In this document: piece after piece, positions 1-8,413 of the stretch | Layout of the letters: each line of letters starts with the position of its first letter | Position numbering within the stretch: position 1 is the first letter of the stretch | Assembly (NCBI GenBank): GCA_904420585.1 | Contig: CAJFVX010000064.1 | Location: 1 to 51,794, forward strand | Origin: Candidatus Howiella intestinavium | GTDB taxonomy: Bacteria > Bacillota > Clostridia > Oscillospirales > Acutalibacteraceae | Direction of reading: 5' to 3' | Length of the DNA: 51,794 nucleotides | Position numbers and translations under genes: made by a program | The notes under the pieces: generated by a model | Databases searched by the model: none | The model's input: the letters and a program-made list of their open reading frames with translations, nothing else | Told to the model about the DNA's origin: nothing

Positions 1-639
1 CCTGTCCTTCTGGAAGGAGCGGACGGTGGCGTCGGTATCCGCGCCGAAAATGCCGTCCTCGTTGACGGGATACTTGTTTTTGTTCAGCTCCCACTGTACC
101 CATCGGACGCCTTCCCCCGTACTGCCCTTGCTCATAAGGGCCGTGGGTTCGGCATAGGGGTTGTTGTCACCGGAAGCCGGCGGGGCGGCCGGCTGGGACG
201 CCTCCCCTTTGGCCAGCTGGTCAAAGGGAAAATACTGCCCCGGGCAGTCGGTGCTGTTAAAATGCTTATGGGGCTCCACGGCTATGCCGGGATAGCGGGA
301 TTTTATATCGGCAATCAGCGCCTGTCCGGCGGCAAGCTGGGCGGCGGGCATAGCCGTATCTTTTTGGTAGTTGCCCTCAAAGCAGACGCCGATGGAATAG
401 TCGTTGGCCCCCTTGGCCTGGGCGCCTATGGTGTCCTCCGGCCGGCCGCGCCAGACCGAACCGTCCTTGCGGACGTAGTAGTGGTATCCGATACCGATCC
501 AGCCGTTGTCCAAATGCCACCGGTGAATGTCCTCTACCGTGGCCTTTTCCGCCTCGGCATGATGAAGAACCAAATCGGTTGTCCGGGCCCGCTTTGAAAG
601 GGCGCCGGAAAACTGCAAATGCGCATCCTGTATGGTCAA
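1..639 (-). CDS. N-acetylmuramoyl-L-alanine amidase with peptidoglycan-binding domain (partial)
   Basis: A zinc amidase that cleaves the bond between N-acetylmuramic acid and L-alanine in peptidoglycan. The 213 visible residues show an Amidase_2 (T7-lysozyme type) domain. A first zinc ligand lies in the LVLHHAE motif near residue 25, and the later ligands lie in HFNSTDCPG. A PG_binding_1 repeat follows (GEGVRWVQWELN, then EDGIFGADTDATV) and is cut by the window edge. I chose TTG at 639 because AAAGGAAG lies about 8 bases upstream and the family N-terminus (TIQDAHL) begins there. A nearby ATG at 646 reads a different, meaningless frame. No signal peptide is visible, so it may be exported by another route or act as a phage- or spore-type lysin. 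The family call is firm; the biological role is not. Confidence 0.88.
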   Translation of the reverse strand, partial: MTIQDAHLQFSGALSKRARTTDLVLHHAEAEKATVEDIHRWHLDNGWIGIGYHYYVRKDGSVWRGRPEDTIGAQAKGANDYSIGVCFEGNYQKDTAMPAAQLAAGQALIADIKSRYPGIAVEPHKHFNSTDCPGQYFPFDQLAKGEASQPAAPPASGDNNPYAEPTALMSKGSTGEGVRWVQWELNKNKYPVNEDGIFGADTDATVRSFQKDR

Positions 640-663
640 ATCGCATCTTCCTTTCGTTGAAAA

Positions 664-691
664 TGGAATGGGACAAAACCTGCCCATTCCA
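664..691. repeat. Inverted repeat in amidase leader
   Basis: TGGAATGGG (664-672) and its exact complement CCCATTCCA (683-691) flank a 10-base loop. The element lies just upstream of the amidase start, within its probable 5' leader. On the minus strand the hairpin is followed by TTTTC, so it could be a weak attenuator, or it could be a protein-binding site between the two divergent genes. Confidence 0.5.
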
Positions 692-735
692 GCATACGCC
701 GGTCTGTCCTTTTTGGTGCGATGGCGAATTGGGGC

Positions 736-764
736 TTGTTTCCCGTAATCCGACCCGTTATAAT
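736..764 (+). promoter_or_regulatory. Sigma-A promoter for the GH38 gene
   Basis: TTGTTT (736-741), 17 bases, then a perfect TATAAT (759-764). It sits 36 bases before the GH38 start at 801. The -35 matches the consensus only in its first half. Confidence 0.6.
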
Positions 765-800
765 GCAGGTGTAAACCCGAGGGAAATGAGGTGCCCTATT

Positions 801-3263
801 ATGAAAACCATCCATTTAATCTGTAACGCCCATCTGGACCCAGTCTGGCTCTGGCGCTGGGAGGAGGGCTGTGCCGAGGCCCTGGCTACCTTCCGAACGG
901 CCGCCGACCTGCTGGATGCATACCCCAATCTCACCTTTAACCACAACGAGCTCATCCTCTACCGCTGGGTGGAAAAGTACGACCCGGCCCTGTTTGACCG
1001 CATCCGGGAGTTTGTAAAGGCCGGCCGCTGGCATATTATGGGCGGCTGGTACCTGCAGCCCGACTGCAACATGCCGGCGGGGGAGTCCTTTGTGCGCAAC
1101 ATCCTGGCCGGCCGGAAATACTTTGCCGAAAAATTCGGCGTGCGGCCCACCACAGCCATCAATTTTGATTCCTTTGGGCACAGCCGGGGCCTGGTGCAGC
1201 TATTCAAACAGGCGGGCTATGATTCCTATATCGTCTGCCGCGCCGCAGACTACGGCCATACCCACAAGGGCCAGGACTTCCGCTGGAAGGGACTGGACGG
1301 CTCGGAAATCCTGGTTCACTTTTCCCGGGAAAACTACAACTCGATTTGGGGCCACGCCGCCGCCGAGCTGGAGGCATTCCTGCGCAAGGTATCCGACGAG
1401 CCGGCCACCCTTTTCCTTTGGGGTGTCGGTGACCACGGCGGCGGTCCATCCCGGGAGGATTTGGATAAAATCCAAGAGATGGCCGAAAAGCATAAGGAAA
1501 CATTACATCTTGTCCACAGCACGCCGGAAGCTTATTTCGCCGGATTGGATACAGCCGGCCTGCCGGTGTATGACAAGGGCTTAAATCCGGTGGCAGACGG
1601 CTGCTATACCTCCCAAATCCGCATTAAGCAGAAGCACCGGGAGCTGGAAAACAAGCTGTATATGGGGGAGCGGATGGCCGCGGCGGCGGCCCAGCTGGGG
1701 GCGCCCTATCCGGCGGCGGCCTTCAAGGAGGCGGAGGAGGATCTGCTCTTCAGCGAATTCCACGACGCCCTGCCCGGCTCGGGCACCAATCTGGTGGAGG
1801 AGGATACCCTGCGGCTGCTGGATCACGGGCTGGAAATCCTGTCGAGAGAGCAGCTGTCGGCCTTCTTTGCCCTGACGGCCGGGCAAGAACCCATCGCCGA
1901 CGGAACCTCCTGCTTCTTCCTGTACAATCCCCATCCCTACGATCTGGAAGGGGTGTTCTCCTGCGAGGTAGGCCTCCCCAAGCAGAACTGGGAAAAGACC
2001 TTTTTGTATCCCGAAGCCTATATCGATGGGCAGCCGGTGCCCACCCAGTGCGAAAAGGAGGTCAACAACTTCGGTATCGACTGGCGGAAGATGGTCACCA
2101 TCCGCACCCGGCTGGCCGTCTCCTCCATGACCCGGGTGGACGTGCGCTGGAAGCCTTTGGAGGCCCGGCCGGTCTTTGCTCCCATAGACGGCGAGCCGTA
2201 CTACCTTTTCGACAACGGCCATATGCAGGTGAAAATCAACACGGCCACCGGCCTTGTGGACAGCTATAAGATAAACGGTGTGGAGCAGGTGCGGCCGGGC
2301 AGCTTTTGCTTTGCCGCCTATGAGGACGGCAGCAACTCCTGGGGCATCGGTTCCCGGCGGAAGGGCCGGCGGCAGTTCCAGCTTTTATCCCCCCATGCGG
2401 GCAGCGCCTTTTCCGGCCTGACCGACCGGGTCATCCCCTCGGTGCGGGTCATTGAGGATGGGGAGGTCCGCACGGTTGTGGAGGCCGTCTTCGGCCTGCA
2501 GGATTCTAAAATTTGCCAGCGTTACCTGCTGCCCAAAGTCGGGACGGAATTTGAAATCGAAACCTATGTATACTGGGGTGAAAAGGAACAGTTTTTGCGC
2601 ATGGAATGCGGCCTTGCATCCGGAAAGCCCCTGGGACAGATTGTGTTCGGCCGGGAGGCCCTGGCGGATGACGGCCGGGAGTTTGTCTTCCGAAACTGGA
2701 CGGCGGTAGAGGGAGAAACGCAGGCCCTGGCGATTATCAACGACGGCATCCACGGCGGCTGCTACCGGGAGGCCGACGGTGCCGGCCTGCTGGGCCTGAC
2801 CCTTCTGCGTTCGGCCGGCTACGCGGCGGCCGGCGGGCCGGCGGGCCGCCCCTATGCCTGCGACCGGTTTGCCCCCCGGATGGATCAGGGACAGCGGGTC
2901 TATCGTTTCAAGGTGGCCGCCGGCGAAAAGGCCGGGCTGCTGCATCGGATAGATTCCCTGGCCGCCGCCTTCAACCAGCCGCCCTACGCCATGGCCTATT
3001 CCCCCTCCGGCGCGGGGGAGAAACCCCAGCCCGGCCTTTCCATGGACAATCCGGGCATCCAGCTTTCGGCCTTCAAGCAGGCTGAGGACAAAGACGGCTG
3101 GATTCTCCGGCTGTATGAGGGGGAGGGAAAGGCCCAGAACACCAGCCTTCGCATCCCCTCCATGAACCTTTCGGAAACCCTCTCCTTTGCCCCCTTCCAA
3201 ATCCGCACCTTCCGCATAAAGGACGGCGTGCTGCAGGAGGAAGATGTTTTGGAAGGTTTTTAA
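801..3263 (+). CDS. GH38 alpha-mannosidase, cytoplasmic
   Basis: Probable retaining, metal-dependent alpha-mannosidase of glycoside hydrolase family 38, 820 residues. Zinc ligands are H11 and D13 in NAHLDPVWLW. The nucleophile Asp is D123 in FDSFGHS. WGVGDHGGGPS and SEFHDALPGSG match the later conserved active-site blocks (GDGGGGPT and HHDAITGT in relatives). The second half is the GH38 C-terminal beta-sandwich region. There is no signal peptide, so it probably trims imported manno-oligosaccharides. The start is ATG 801, with GAGGTG about 6 bases upstream; the open frame extends further 5' but without conserved sequence. It is a single-gene unit, closed by a strong terminator at 3298. It differs from the two secreted GH38-type proteins downstream in having no accessory modules. 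Confidence 0.92.
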   Translation: MKTIHLICNAHLDPVWLWRWEEGCAEALATFRTAADLLDAYPNLTFNHNELILYRWVEKYDPALFDRIREFVKAGRWHIMGGWYLQPDCNMPAGESFVRNILAGRKYFAEKFGVRPTTAINFDSFGHSRGLVQLFKQAGYDSYIVCRAADYGHTHKGQDFRWKGLDGSEILVHFSRENYNSIWGHAAAELEAFLRKVSDEPATLFLWGVGDHGGGPSREDLDKIQEMAEKHKETLHLVHSTPEAYFAGLDTAGLPVYDKGLNPVADGCYTSQIRIKQKHRELENKLYMGERMAAAAAQLGAPYPAAAFKEAEEDLLFSEFHDALPGSGTNLVEEDTLRLLDHGLEILSREQLSAFFALTAGQEPIADGTSCFFLYNPHPYDLEGVFSCEVGLPKQNWEKTFLYPEAYIDGQPVPTQCEKEVNNFGIDWRKMVTIRTRLAVSSMTRVDVRWKPLEARPVFAPIDGEPYYLFDNGHMQVKINTATGLVDSYKINGVEQVRPGSFCFAAYEDGSNSWGIGSRRKGRRQFQLLSPHAGSAFSGLTDRVIPSVRVIEDGEVRTVVEAVFGLQDSKICQRYLLPKVGTEFEIETYVYWGEKEQFLRMECGLASGKPLGQIVFGREALADDGREFVFRNWTAVEGETQALAIINDGIHGGCYREADGAGLLGLTLLRSAGYAAAGGPAGRPYACDRFAPRMDQGQRVYRFKVAAGEKAGLLHRIDSLAAAFNQPPYAMAYSPSGAGEKPQPGLSMDNPGIQLSAFKQAEDKDGWILRLYEGEGKAQNTSLRIPSMNLSETLSFAPFQIRTFRIKDGVLQEEDVLEGF

Positions 3264-3297
3264 GCCTGCCATACCTTAATAAACATAGCATTAGCAT

Positions 3298-3341
3298 TGC
3301 CGCCCCTGCTGCAGTTTCTGCAGCAGGGGCGGCAGTTTGTT
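3298..3341 (+). terminator. Rho-independent terminator after GH38
   Basis: Perfect 17-bp stem: TGCCGCCCCTGCTGCAG (3298-3314), loop TTT, exact complement 3318-3334, then GTTTGTT. It ends the single-gene GH38 transcript. Confidence 0.9.
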
Positions 3342-3481
3342 GCTATCCAAACAGGCAGGGAAAATCCGGTTAAACTGTGAATAGCCCCGACAAAAGAGAA
3401 CAACAGACAAGCGATTTAGAACATCCTGTCAAACGGCATAATGCAGGAAGAAGAGGAAAAAACGCTGGGGCTGACAGGCTG

Positions 3482-3556
3482 TTATCCAACACGCAAACCG
3501 CTTTACTGCTTTTTCGAAGTATCCGGAAACGGATTGTGTGTTTGCCTGTTAGATAA
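3482..3556. repeat. Long imperfect inverted repeat with inner GAAA hairpin
   Basis: TTATCCAACACGCAAAC (3482-3498) pairs with GTTTGCCTGTTAGATAA (3540-3556) at 15 of 17 positions. The enclosed segment contains ATCCG-GAAA-CGGAT (3521-3534), a 5-bp stem closed by a GNRA tetraloop. This could be a structured RNA or a remnant of a small mobile repeat. No T-run follows, so it is not a simple terminator. Confidence 0.5.
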
Positions 3557-3650
3557 TAAAAAAGATATTTCCCGGATAAATATTTTATTGCTTGCTCTGG
3601 TGTGACAGCAGTGATTTCACAATTCGTTTTGTATATATGATCAGATTGTA

Positions 3651-3678
3651 CACCTTACAAACGCAAGGTGAACTTTTT
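3651..3678 (+). terminator. Weak hairpin with T-run
   Basis: CACCTT (3651-3656), 8-base loop, AAGGTG (3665-3670), then AAC and five T (3674-3678). It is a possible terminator for a short upstream transcript. The stem is only 6 bp. Confidence 0.35.
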
Positions 3679-3771
3679 ACGCCTTAATAGTTGCCTGGTG
3701 TATATTTTGTTGTGCAATAGTCAAACTATACAAGAATTGTACTCGATAATTGGCAGCTTAAAGAGAGAAAA

Positions 3772-3795
3772 TATATGTCAACCGGTTGACATATA
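3772..3795. promoter_or_regulatory. 24-bp perfect palindrome, LacI-family operator
   Basis: TATATGTCAACC (3772-3783) is followed directly by its exact reverse complement (3784-3795), with the central C-G step typical of LacI-family operators. It covers the -35 box of the promoter at 3786. The operon's first gene encodes a LacI-type repressor, so autorepression relieved by an alpha-galactoside-derived ligand is the natural reading (inference). Confidence 0.85.
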
Positions 3796-3814
3796 GGCGT
3801 GCAGATGATATGAT
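3786..3814 (+). promoter_or_regulatory. Consensus sigma-A promoter of the lacI-aga operon
   Basis: TTGACA (3786-3791), 17 bases, TATGAT (3809-3814). The -35 lies inside the right arm of the palindromic operator, so repressor binding should exclude RNA polymerase. The repressor start codon is at 3850. Confidence 0.88.
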
Positions 3815-3849
3815 GAGGCAAAATAAGGCGGAAAAGGGGGAAAAAGGAA

Positions 3850-4857
3850 ATGGCGACCATTCGGGATGTGGCCGCGGCCTGCGGGTTAAACGTGGGAACC
3901 GTATCCCGTGTTATCAACAACCGGGGCTATATCAGCAAGGAAACCCGGGAGAAGGTGTACGCTGCCATGGAGGCGCTGCACTACCGGCCCAATGAGGTGG
4001 CCAGGGCCCTTTCCCGGCAGCGGACCAACGCCATCGGCCTGATTGTACCCCACATCAGCCATCCCTATTTTGCCGGGCTTATCAGCTGTATGGAGCAGGC
4101 GGCCTCCCAGCGGGGGTATAAGCTGATTGTCACCAACTCCCATGCGGATAAGGAACGGGAGCGGGCCTATCTGGAAATGCTGGACAGCAACCGGGTGGAC
4201 GGGGTGGTGCTCTGCAGCGCCGACGTGGACAGCCGCCTCTTTACCGGCCTGCAGCTGCCGGTGGTGCTCTTTGAGCGCTGGGAGGAGGAAACCTGCGTGT
4301 CGGTCCTCTGCGACAACCGGCAGGGTGGACGGCTGGCGGCCGAGGCCCTCCTGGCCGGCGGGTGCCGGAAGCTGCTTTGCTTTGGTGGGGTGGAGAATGT
4401 AGACATGCCGGCCGACCTGCGCCGGGTGGGCTTTGAACAGGCCTGCCGGGAGGCGGGGGCCGCCTGCATCTCGGTGCAGACCAAAAGCACCGCCTATTTT
4501 ATGATGGACTACCGGGCTTTCATCCGGGAGGCCTTCACGGCGCATCCGGATGTGGACGGCGTCTTTGCCAGCAGCGACCTGATAGGCGCCCAGGTTTTGC
4601 AATTTTGCGCCGAAACCGGCCGGCGGGTGCCGGAGGATATACAGCTGGTGGGGTTTGACGACGTGCTGCTGGCCCGCCTGACCGTACCCCGGCTGACCTC
4701 GGTGCGGCAGCCCCTGGAACGGATGGCCGCCGCCGCCGTGGAGGCCATCGAAAAGCGGATGGCGGGGCAGAAGGTGGATACGCCGCTGGTATATCCTGTA
4801 ACGCTGACGGTGCGGGAGAGCACAAAAAATGCGGTCAAAGGACCGGAAGGAGAATAG
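3850..4857 (+). CDS. LacI-family transcriptional repressor
   Basis: 335 residues. The N-terminal LacI helix-turn-helix is clear (TIRDVAAACGLNVGTVSRVI), followed by the hinge helix region (NEVARALSRQRTNAIGLIVP) and a periplasmic-binding-protein-like ligand domain to the C-terminus (VDGVFASSDLIGAQVL, QLVGFDDVLLARL). It is the first gene of the operon, and the alpha-galactosidase starts two bases after its stop. It most likely represses its own operon through the palindrome at 3772 and is released by a raffinose- or galactoside-type inducer. The ligand is inferred from the neighbours only. The streptococcal msm operon uses an AraC-type activator in this place, so the control logic differs. Confidence 0.93.
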   Translation: MATIRDVAAACGLNVGTVSRVINNRGYISKETREKVYAAMEALHYRPNEVARALSRQRTNAIGLIVPHISHPYFAGLISCMEQAASQRGYKLIVTNSHADKERERAYLEMLDSNRVDGVVLCSADVDSRLFTGLQLPVVLFERWEEETCVSVLCDNRQGGRLAAEALLAGGCRKLLCFGGVENVDMPADLRRVGFEQACREAGAACISVQTKSTAYFMMDYRAFIREAFTAHPDVDGVFASSDLIGAQVLQFCAETGRRVPEDIQLVGFDDVLLARLTVPRLTSVRQPLERMAAAAVEAIEKRMAGQKVDTPLVYPVTLTVRESTKNAVKGPEGE

Positions 4858-4859
4858 AA

Positions 4860-7091
4860 ATGGCCATTGTTTACAATGAAAAGGACAAAACCATTACCCT
4901 GCAGACGGCCCATTCTACTTATCAGATGAAGATTGCCCTCTATGGGGTGCTGCAGCATACTTATTACGGCGGCAAGGTGTCCCAGGGGGACATGAGCGGC
5001 CTGTGGCAGGCATATGACCGGGGCTTTTCGGGGAACCCCAACGACGCGGACAACCACCGCGCCTTTTCCCTGGACACCCTGCCCCAGGAGTACCCCTCGG
5101 CCGGGGTGGGGGACTTCCGCATCCCCGGCGCTTCCCTTGTTAACGGCGACGGCAGCCGTGCGGGGGACTGGCGGTATAAGAGCCACGAAATCAGGTCGGG
5201 AAAGTACAGCCTGCCCGGCCTGCCCGCCCTCTACGCCGGCGAGGAGGAGGCGGACACCCTGGAAATCGTCCTGGAGGATAAGGCGGGGAAGAGCCGCCTG
5301 ACCCTGACCTACGGCGTCTTCCCGGAAATCGACGTCATCACCCGGACGGCGGCCTTAACCAATCTGGCCGACGCGCCTATGGAGGTAGGAAAGCTGGCCT
5401 CCCTCTGCCTGGATATGCCCTTTGGCGACTGGGAGCTTATCCATTTCCACGGCCGCCACGCCATGGAGCGGATGCCGGCCCGCACGGCCCTTGCCCCCGG
5501 CGCCTTTTCTGTTGGCAGCCGGCGGGGGACCTCCAGCCACCAGCACAACCCCTTTGTCATCCTGGCCGCCCCCGGCGCGGACGAGGACGCGGGGGACTGC
5601 CTGGGCGCGGCCTTTGTCTACAGCGGCGGCTTCTTGGCCGAGACGGAGGTGGATCAGAACGGCCTGACCCGGCTGGTCATGGGTATCCAGCCGGAGGGCT
5701 TCTGCTGGAAGCTGGGGCCGGGGGAGACCTTCCAGGCCCCCGAGGCGGTACTGGCCTATTCGGATAAGGGACTCACCGCCCTTTCCCACCGGTTCCACAA
5801 GGCCTTCCGGCAGCATCTAGTCCGGGGAAAATGGAAGGAAGGCCCCCGGCCGGTGCTCATCAACAACTGGGAGGCCACCTATTTTGACTTTACCACCGAC
5901 AAGCTGGTGGACATAGCCAAGGCGGCCGCGCCTTTGGGCGTGGATTTGCTGGTGATGGACGACGGCTGGTTCCGGAACCGGAACGACGACATGGGCGGCC
6001 TTGGAGACTGGGAGGTCAACGAGGAAAAGCTGCCGGGGGGCCTAAAGGCTCTGGCAGAAAGGATAAACGCCCAGGGGATGCAGCTGGGGATATGGTTTGA
6101 GCCTGAAATGGTGTCCGAACGTTCGGCCCTTTTCGCCTCCCATCCCGACTGGGTGCTGCAAATTCCCGGGCGGGCGCCTACCCGCAGCCGGTACCAGCTG
6201 GTGCTGGACTTGTCCCAGCCGGCCGTCTGCGATTACCTGTATGAACGGATAGCCCGGGTGCTGCGGGACGCCCCCATTCCCTATGTCAAGTGGGACATGA
6301 ACCGGAGCCTGTCCGACGTCTGGTCGGCCGCCCTGCCCGCCGACCGGCAGGGGGAGACGCCCCACCGGTATGTGCTGGGATTGTACGGTCTGCTGGAGCG
6401 TCTGACAAGGGACTTCCCCGACGTGCTGTTCGAGGGCTGCTCGGGAGGCGGCGGCCGGTTTGACGCGGGGATGCTCTATTACACCCCGCAAATCTGGTGC
6501 TCCGACAATACCGACGCCATCGACCGCCTGACCATCCAGTACGGCACCTCCTTCGGCTATCCCATCAGCGCGGTGGGGGCCCATGTGTCGGCGGTGCCCA
6601 ACCACCAGACCGGGCGGGTTACCCCCCTGACCACCAGAGGGATTGTAGCCATGTGCGGCTCCTTCGGATACGAGTTGGACTTGTCCCGGGCTACGGCGGA
6701 GGAACGGGAGCATATGGCCCGGCAAATCCAGAATTACAAGACCCTCCAGCCCCTTATCTACGAGGGGGCATACTACCGGCTGACCGACCCCACATCCGAC
6801 CCGGTGGCAGCCTGTGCCTTTGTGGGCACCCGGCGGGAATGCTGCCTTATCATGGCGGTGTATACCAAGACCTTTGCCAATGGCGCCATTCCCCATATCC
6901 GCTTAAAGGGCCTGGATTCGGACAAAACCTACCGGGTGCGCCTGCTGGCCGAAGCGGCCACCGAGTGGGGCAGGGAATGGAGAGGCCTCGCAGAGGCGGG
7001 AGGCGACCTGCTTATGTCGGCCGGCCTGAGCCTGCCCCGGCCCAGGGGAGACTACGGCAGCCTCTGCCTGCTGCTGGAAGAACAGGACTAA
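4860..7091 (+). CDS. aga: GH36 alpha-galactosidase
   Basis: 743 residues. It hydrolyses terminal alpha-1,6-galactose from raffinose, stachyose or melibiose. The family layout is an N-terminal beta-supersandwich, a TIM barrel carrying LLVMDDGWF and KWDMNR with the nucleophile Asp at about residue 479, and CSGGGGRFD followed by WCSDNTDA with the acid/base Asp at about residue 549. These positions nearly coincide with those of the Geobacillus stearothermophilus AgaA-type enzymes of similar length. There is no signal peptide, so it acts on imported sugar. The start at 4860 has GGAAGGAG about 9 bases upstream inside the end of the repressor gene, so translation is probably coupled. It sits with an ABC importer and a sucrose-phosphorylase-family enzyme, as expected for raffinose-family utilisation. 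Confidence 0.93.
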   Translation: MAIVYNEKDKTITLQTAHSTYQMKIALYGVLQHTYYGGKVSQGDMSGLWQAYDRGFSGNPNDADNHRAFSLDTLPQEYPSAGVGDFRIPGASLVNGDGSRAGDWRYKSHEIRSGKYSLPGLPALYAGEEEADTLEIVLEDKAGKSRLTLTYGVFPEIDVITRTAALTNLADAPMEVGKLASLCLDMPFGDWELIHFHGRHAMERMPARTALAPGAFSVGSRRGTSSHQHNPFVILAAPGADEDAGDCLGAAFVYSGGFLAETEVDQNGLTRLVMGIQPEGFCWKLGPGETFQAPEAVLAYSDKGLTALSHRFHKAFRQHLVRGKWKEGPRPVLINNWEATYFDFTTDKLVDIAKAAAPLGVDLLVMDDGWFRNRNDDMGGLGDWEVNEEKLPGGLKALAERINAQGMQLGIWFEPEMVSERSALFASHPDWVLQIPGRAPTRSRYQLVLDLSQPAVCDYLYERIARVLRDAPIPYVKWDMNRSLSDVWSAALPADRQGETPHRYVLGLYGLLERLTRDFPDVLFEGCSGGGGRFDAGMLYYTPQIWCSDNTDAIDRLTIQYGTSFGYPISAVGAHVSAVPNHQTGRVTPLTTRGIVAMCGSFGYELDLSRATAEEREHMARQIQNYKTLQPLIYEGAYYRLTDPTSDPVAACAFVGTRRECCLIMAVYTKTFANGAIPHIRLKGLDSDKTYRVRLLAEAATEWGREWRGLAEAGGDLLMSAGLSLPRPRGDYGSLCLLLEEQD

Positions 7092-7128
7092 AAGAAAATT
7101 TACAGAACAACCGGAAAGGCGGATGCTT

Positions 7129-8412
7129 ATGAAAGGAAAAGCGCGGCGCGGGATAAGCCTTGTGCTGGCGGCCGGCCTGTTGGCAGGTCTTGCCGGATGC
7201 GCAGGACAGGACGACGGTAAGACGACCATTGAGCTGCTGTCCTACAAAATGGAGGCGGTAGATTTGTTTAATGATCTGGCCGCCCAGTTCAACGCCGAAA
7301 ACCCGGATTTGAATCTGGTGATTTCATCCCCCAACGAGGCCATGACCATCCTGAAGACCCGGCTGGTGCGCAACGACCCGCCGGACATGGTGGGCCTGGG
7401 GGGCGACGTGGACTTCAGCAACCTTGTGGACGCGGATATGCTTATGGACATCAGCGATTATCCCGGCCTCGCACAGGTCAAGGAAAGCTATTTGGAAATC
7501 GATAAACAGTTGGAGCTGGTGCCCGCCGACGGGGTGTTTGCCGTACCCTATATGGCCAACGCCGCCGGGGTGCTCTATAACGGGGAGCTGTTCGACCGGC
7601 ACGGCTGGCAGGTGCCCGAGACCTGGAGCGATTTTATGGCCCTGTGTCAGGAGATACAGGCGGCGGGCATCGCTCCCTTTACCTTCGGCTACAAGGACAC
7701 CTGGACCTGCCTTGCGCCCTGGAACGCCCTGGCGGTGGATTTGACCGATACCGAGCTGTTCAGCCGGGTGAGCCTGGGGGAGGACAGCTTTGCAAACGCC
7801 TACAGCCAGGTGGCCGACAAGCAGTATCAGCTGCTGCAGTATAGCGGCAACGACGCATTTTCCTACGGATACAACGACGCCTGTACCGCCTTTGCCCGGG
7901 GCCAGGCGGCCATGTATCCCATCGGCAGCTACGCCATCGCCCAGATAAAGTCGGTGAACCCGGATATGGACATCCGCTCCTTTGTCATGCCGGGCAGCGA
8001 CAACCTGGAGGAAAACGTCCTGAATTCGGGCATCGATTTGCAGTTCGTGGTCATAAAGGATACCCAAAATAAGGAAGCCTGCTACCGGGTGCTGGAATTC
8101 TTCCAGCGGGCAGAAAACGTCCAGCGGTATATGGACGAGCAGACGGCCGTCTCCTGCCAGGAGGGGGACTTTACCCTGTCGCCCCACCTTGCGGGCATGG
8201 AACCCTATCTGGACGCCGGCCGCCTGGCCGACTTCCCCGACCACCATTACCCTTCGGAAATGGGGGCGGACGCCATGATTCAAACCTTTCTCATAAACGG
8301 GGACAAGGCCTCCTTTTTAAGCCGATTCGATACAAACTGGACCCGGTACAGCCGGGATACCATCGCTAAACAGAAGGCCTACTATGAAGCGCTGGAAAAG
8401 GAGGGAGCCTGA
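7129..8412 (+). CDS. ABC sugar-binding lipoprotein
   Basis: 427 residues. The solute-binding component of a carbohydrate ABC importer, lipid-anchored outside the membrane. It has a lipoprotein signal peptide with lipobox LAGLAGC, a short linker, then a family-1 sugar-binding fold (PDMVGLGGDVDFSNL, VPYMANAAGVLYNGELF, ending DTIAKQKAYYEALEKEGA). Of two nearby ATG codons I chose 7129, because AAAGGCGG (7115-7122) is 6 bases before it and abuts the one at 7123. The operon neighbours suggest raffinose-family oligosaccharides as ligand (MsmE-like). The permeases follow directly. Confidence 0.9.
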   Translation: MKGKARRGISLVLAAGLLAGLAGCAGQDDGKTTIELLSYKMEAVDLFNDLAAQFNAENPDLNLVISSPNEAMTILKTRLVRNDPPDMVGLGGDVDFSNLVDADMLMDISDYPGLAQVKESYLEIDKQLELVPADGVFAVPYMANAAGVLYNGELFDRHGWQVPETWSDFMALCQEIQAAGIAPFTFGYKDTWTCLAPWNALAVDLTDTELFSRVSLGEDSFANAYSQVADKQYQLLQYSGNDAFSYGYNDACTAFARGQAAMYPIGSYAIAQIKSVNPDMDIRSFVMPGSDNLEENVLNSGIDLQFVVIKDTQNKEACYRVLEFFQRAENVQRYMDEQTAVSCQEGDFTLSPHLAGMEPYLDAGRLADFPDHHYPSEMGADAMIQTFLINGDKASFLSRFDTNWTRYSRDTIAKQKAYYEALEKEGA

Positions 8413-8413
8413 G

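Larger units (their letters stand above)
3342..3771. other. Non-coding stretch before the raffinose-type operon
   Basis: About 430 bases with no credible gene on either strand. It is AT-richer than its flanks and holds two inverted repeats (3482-3556 and 3651-3670), listed separately. Nothing else was recognised. Confidence 0.6.

Noticed and set aside
1..639. Prophage edge
   Set aside because: A lone amidase is not enough. No holin, tail, integrase or att-like repeat is visible in the window.
377..676. Open frame with ATG on the minus strand at the amidase start
   Set aside because: It is a shifted reading of the amidase gene. The overlapping TTG-started frame encodes the complete conserved amidase N-terminus.
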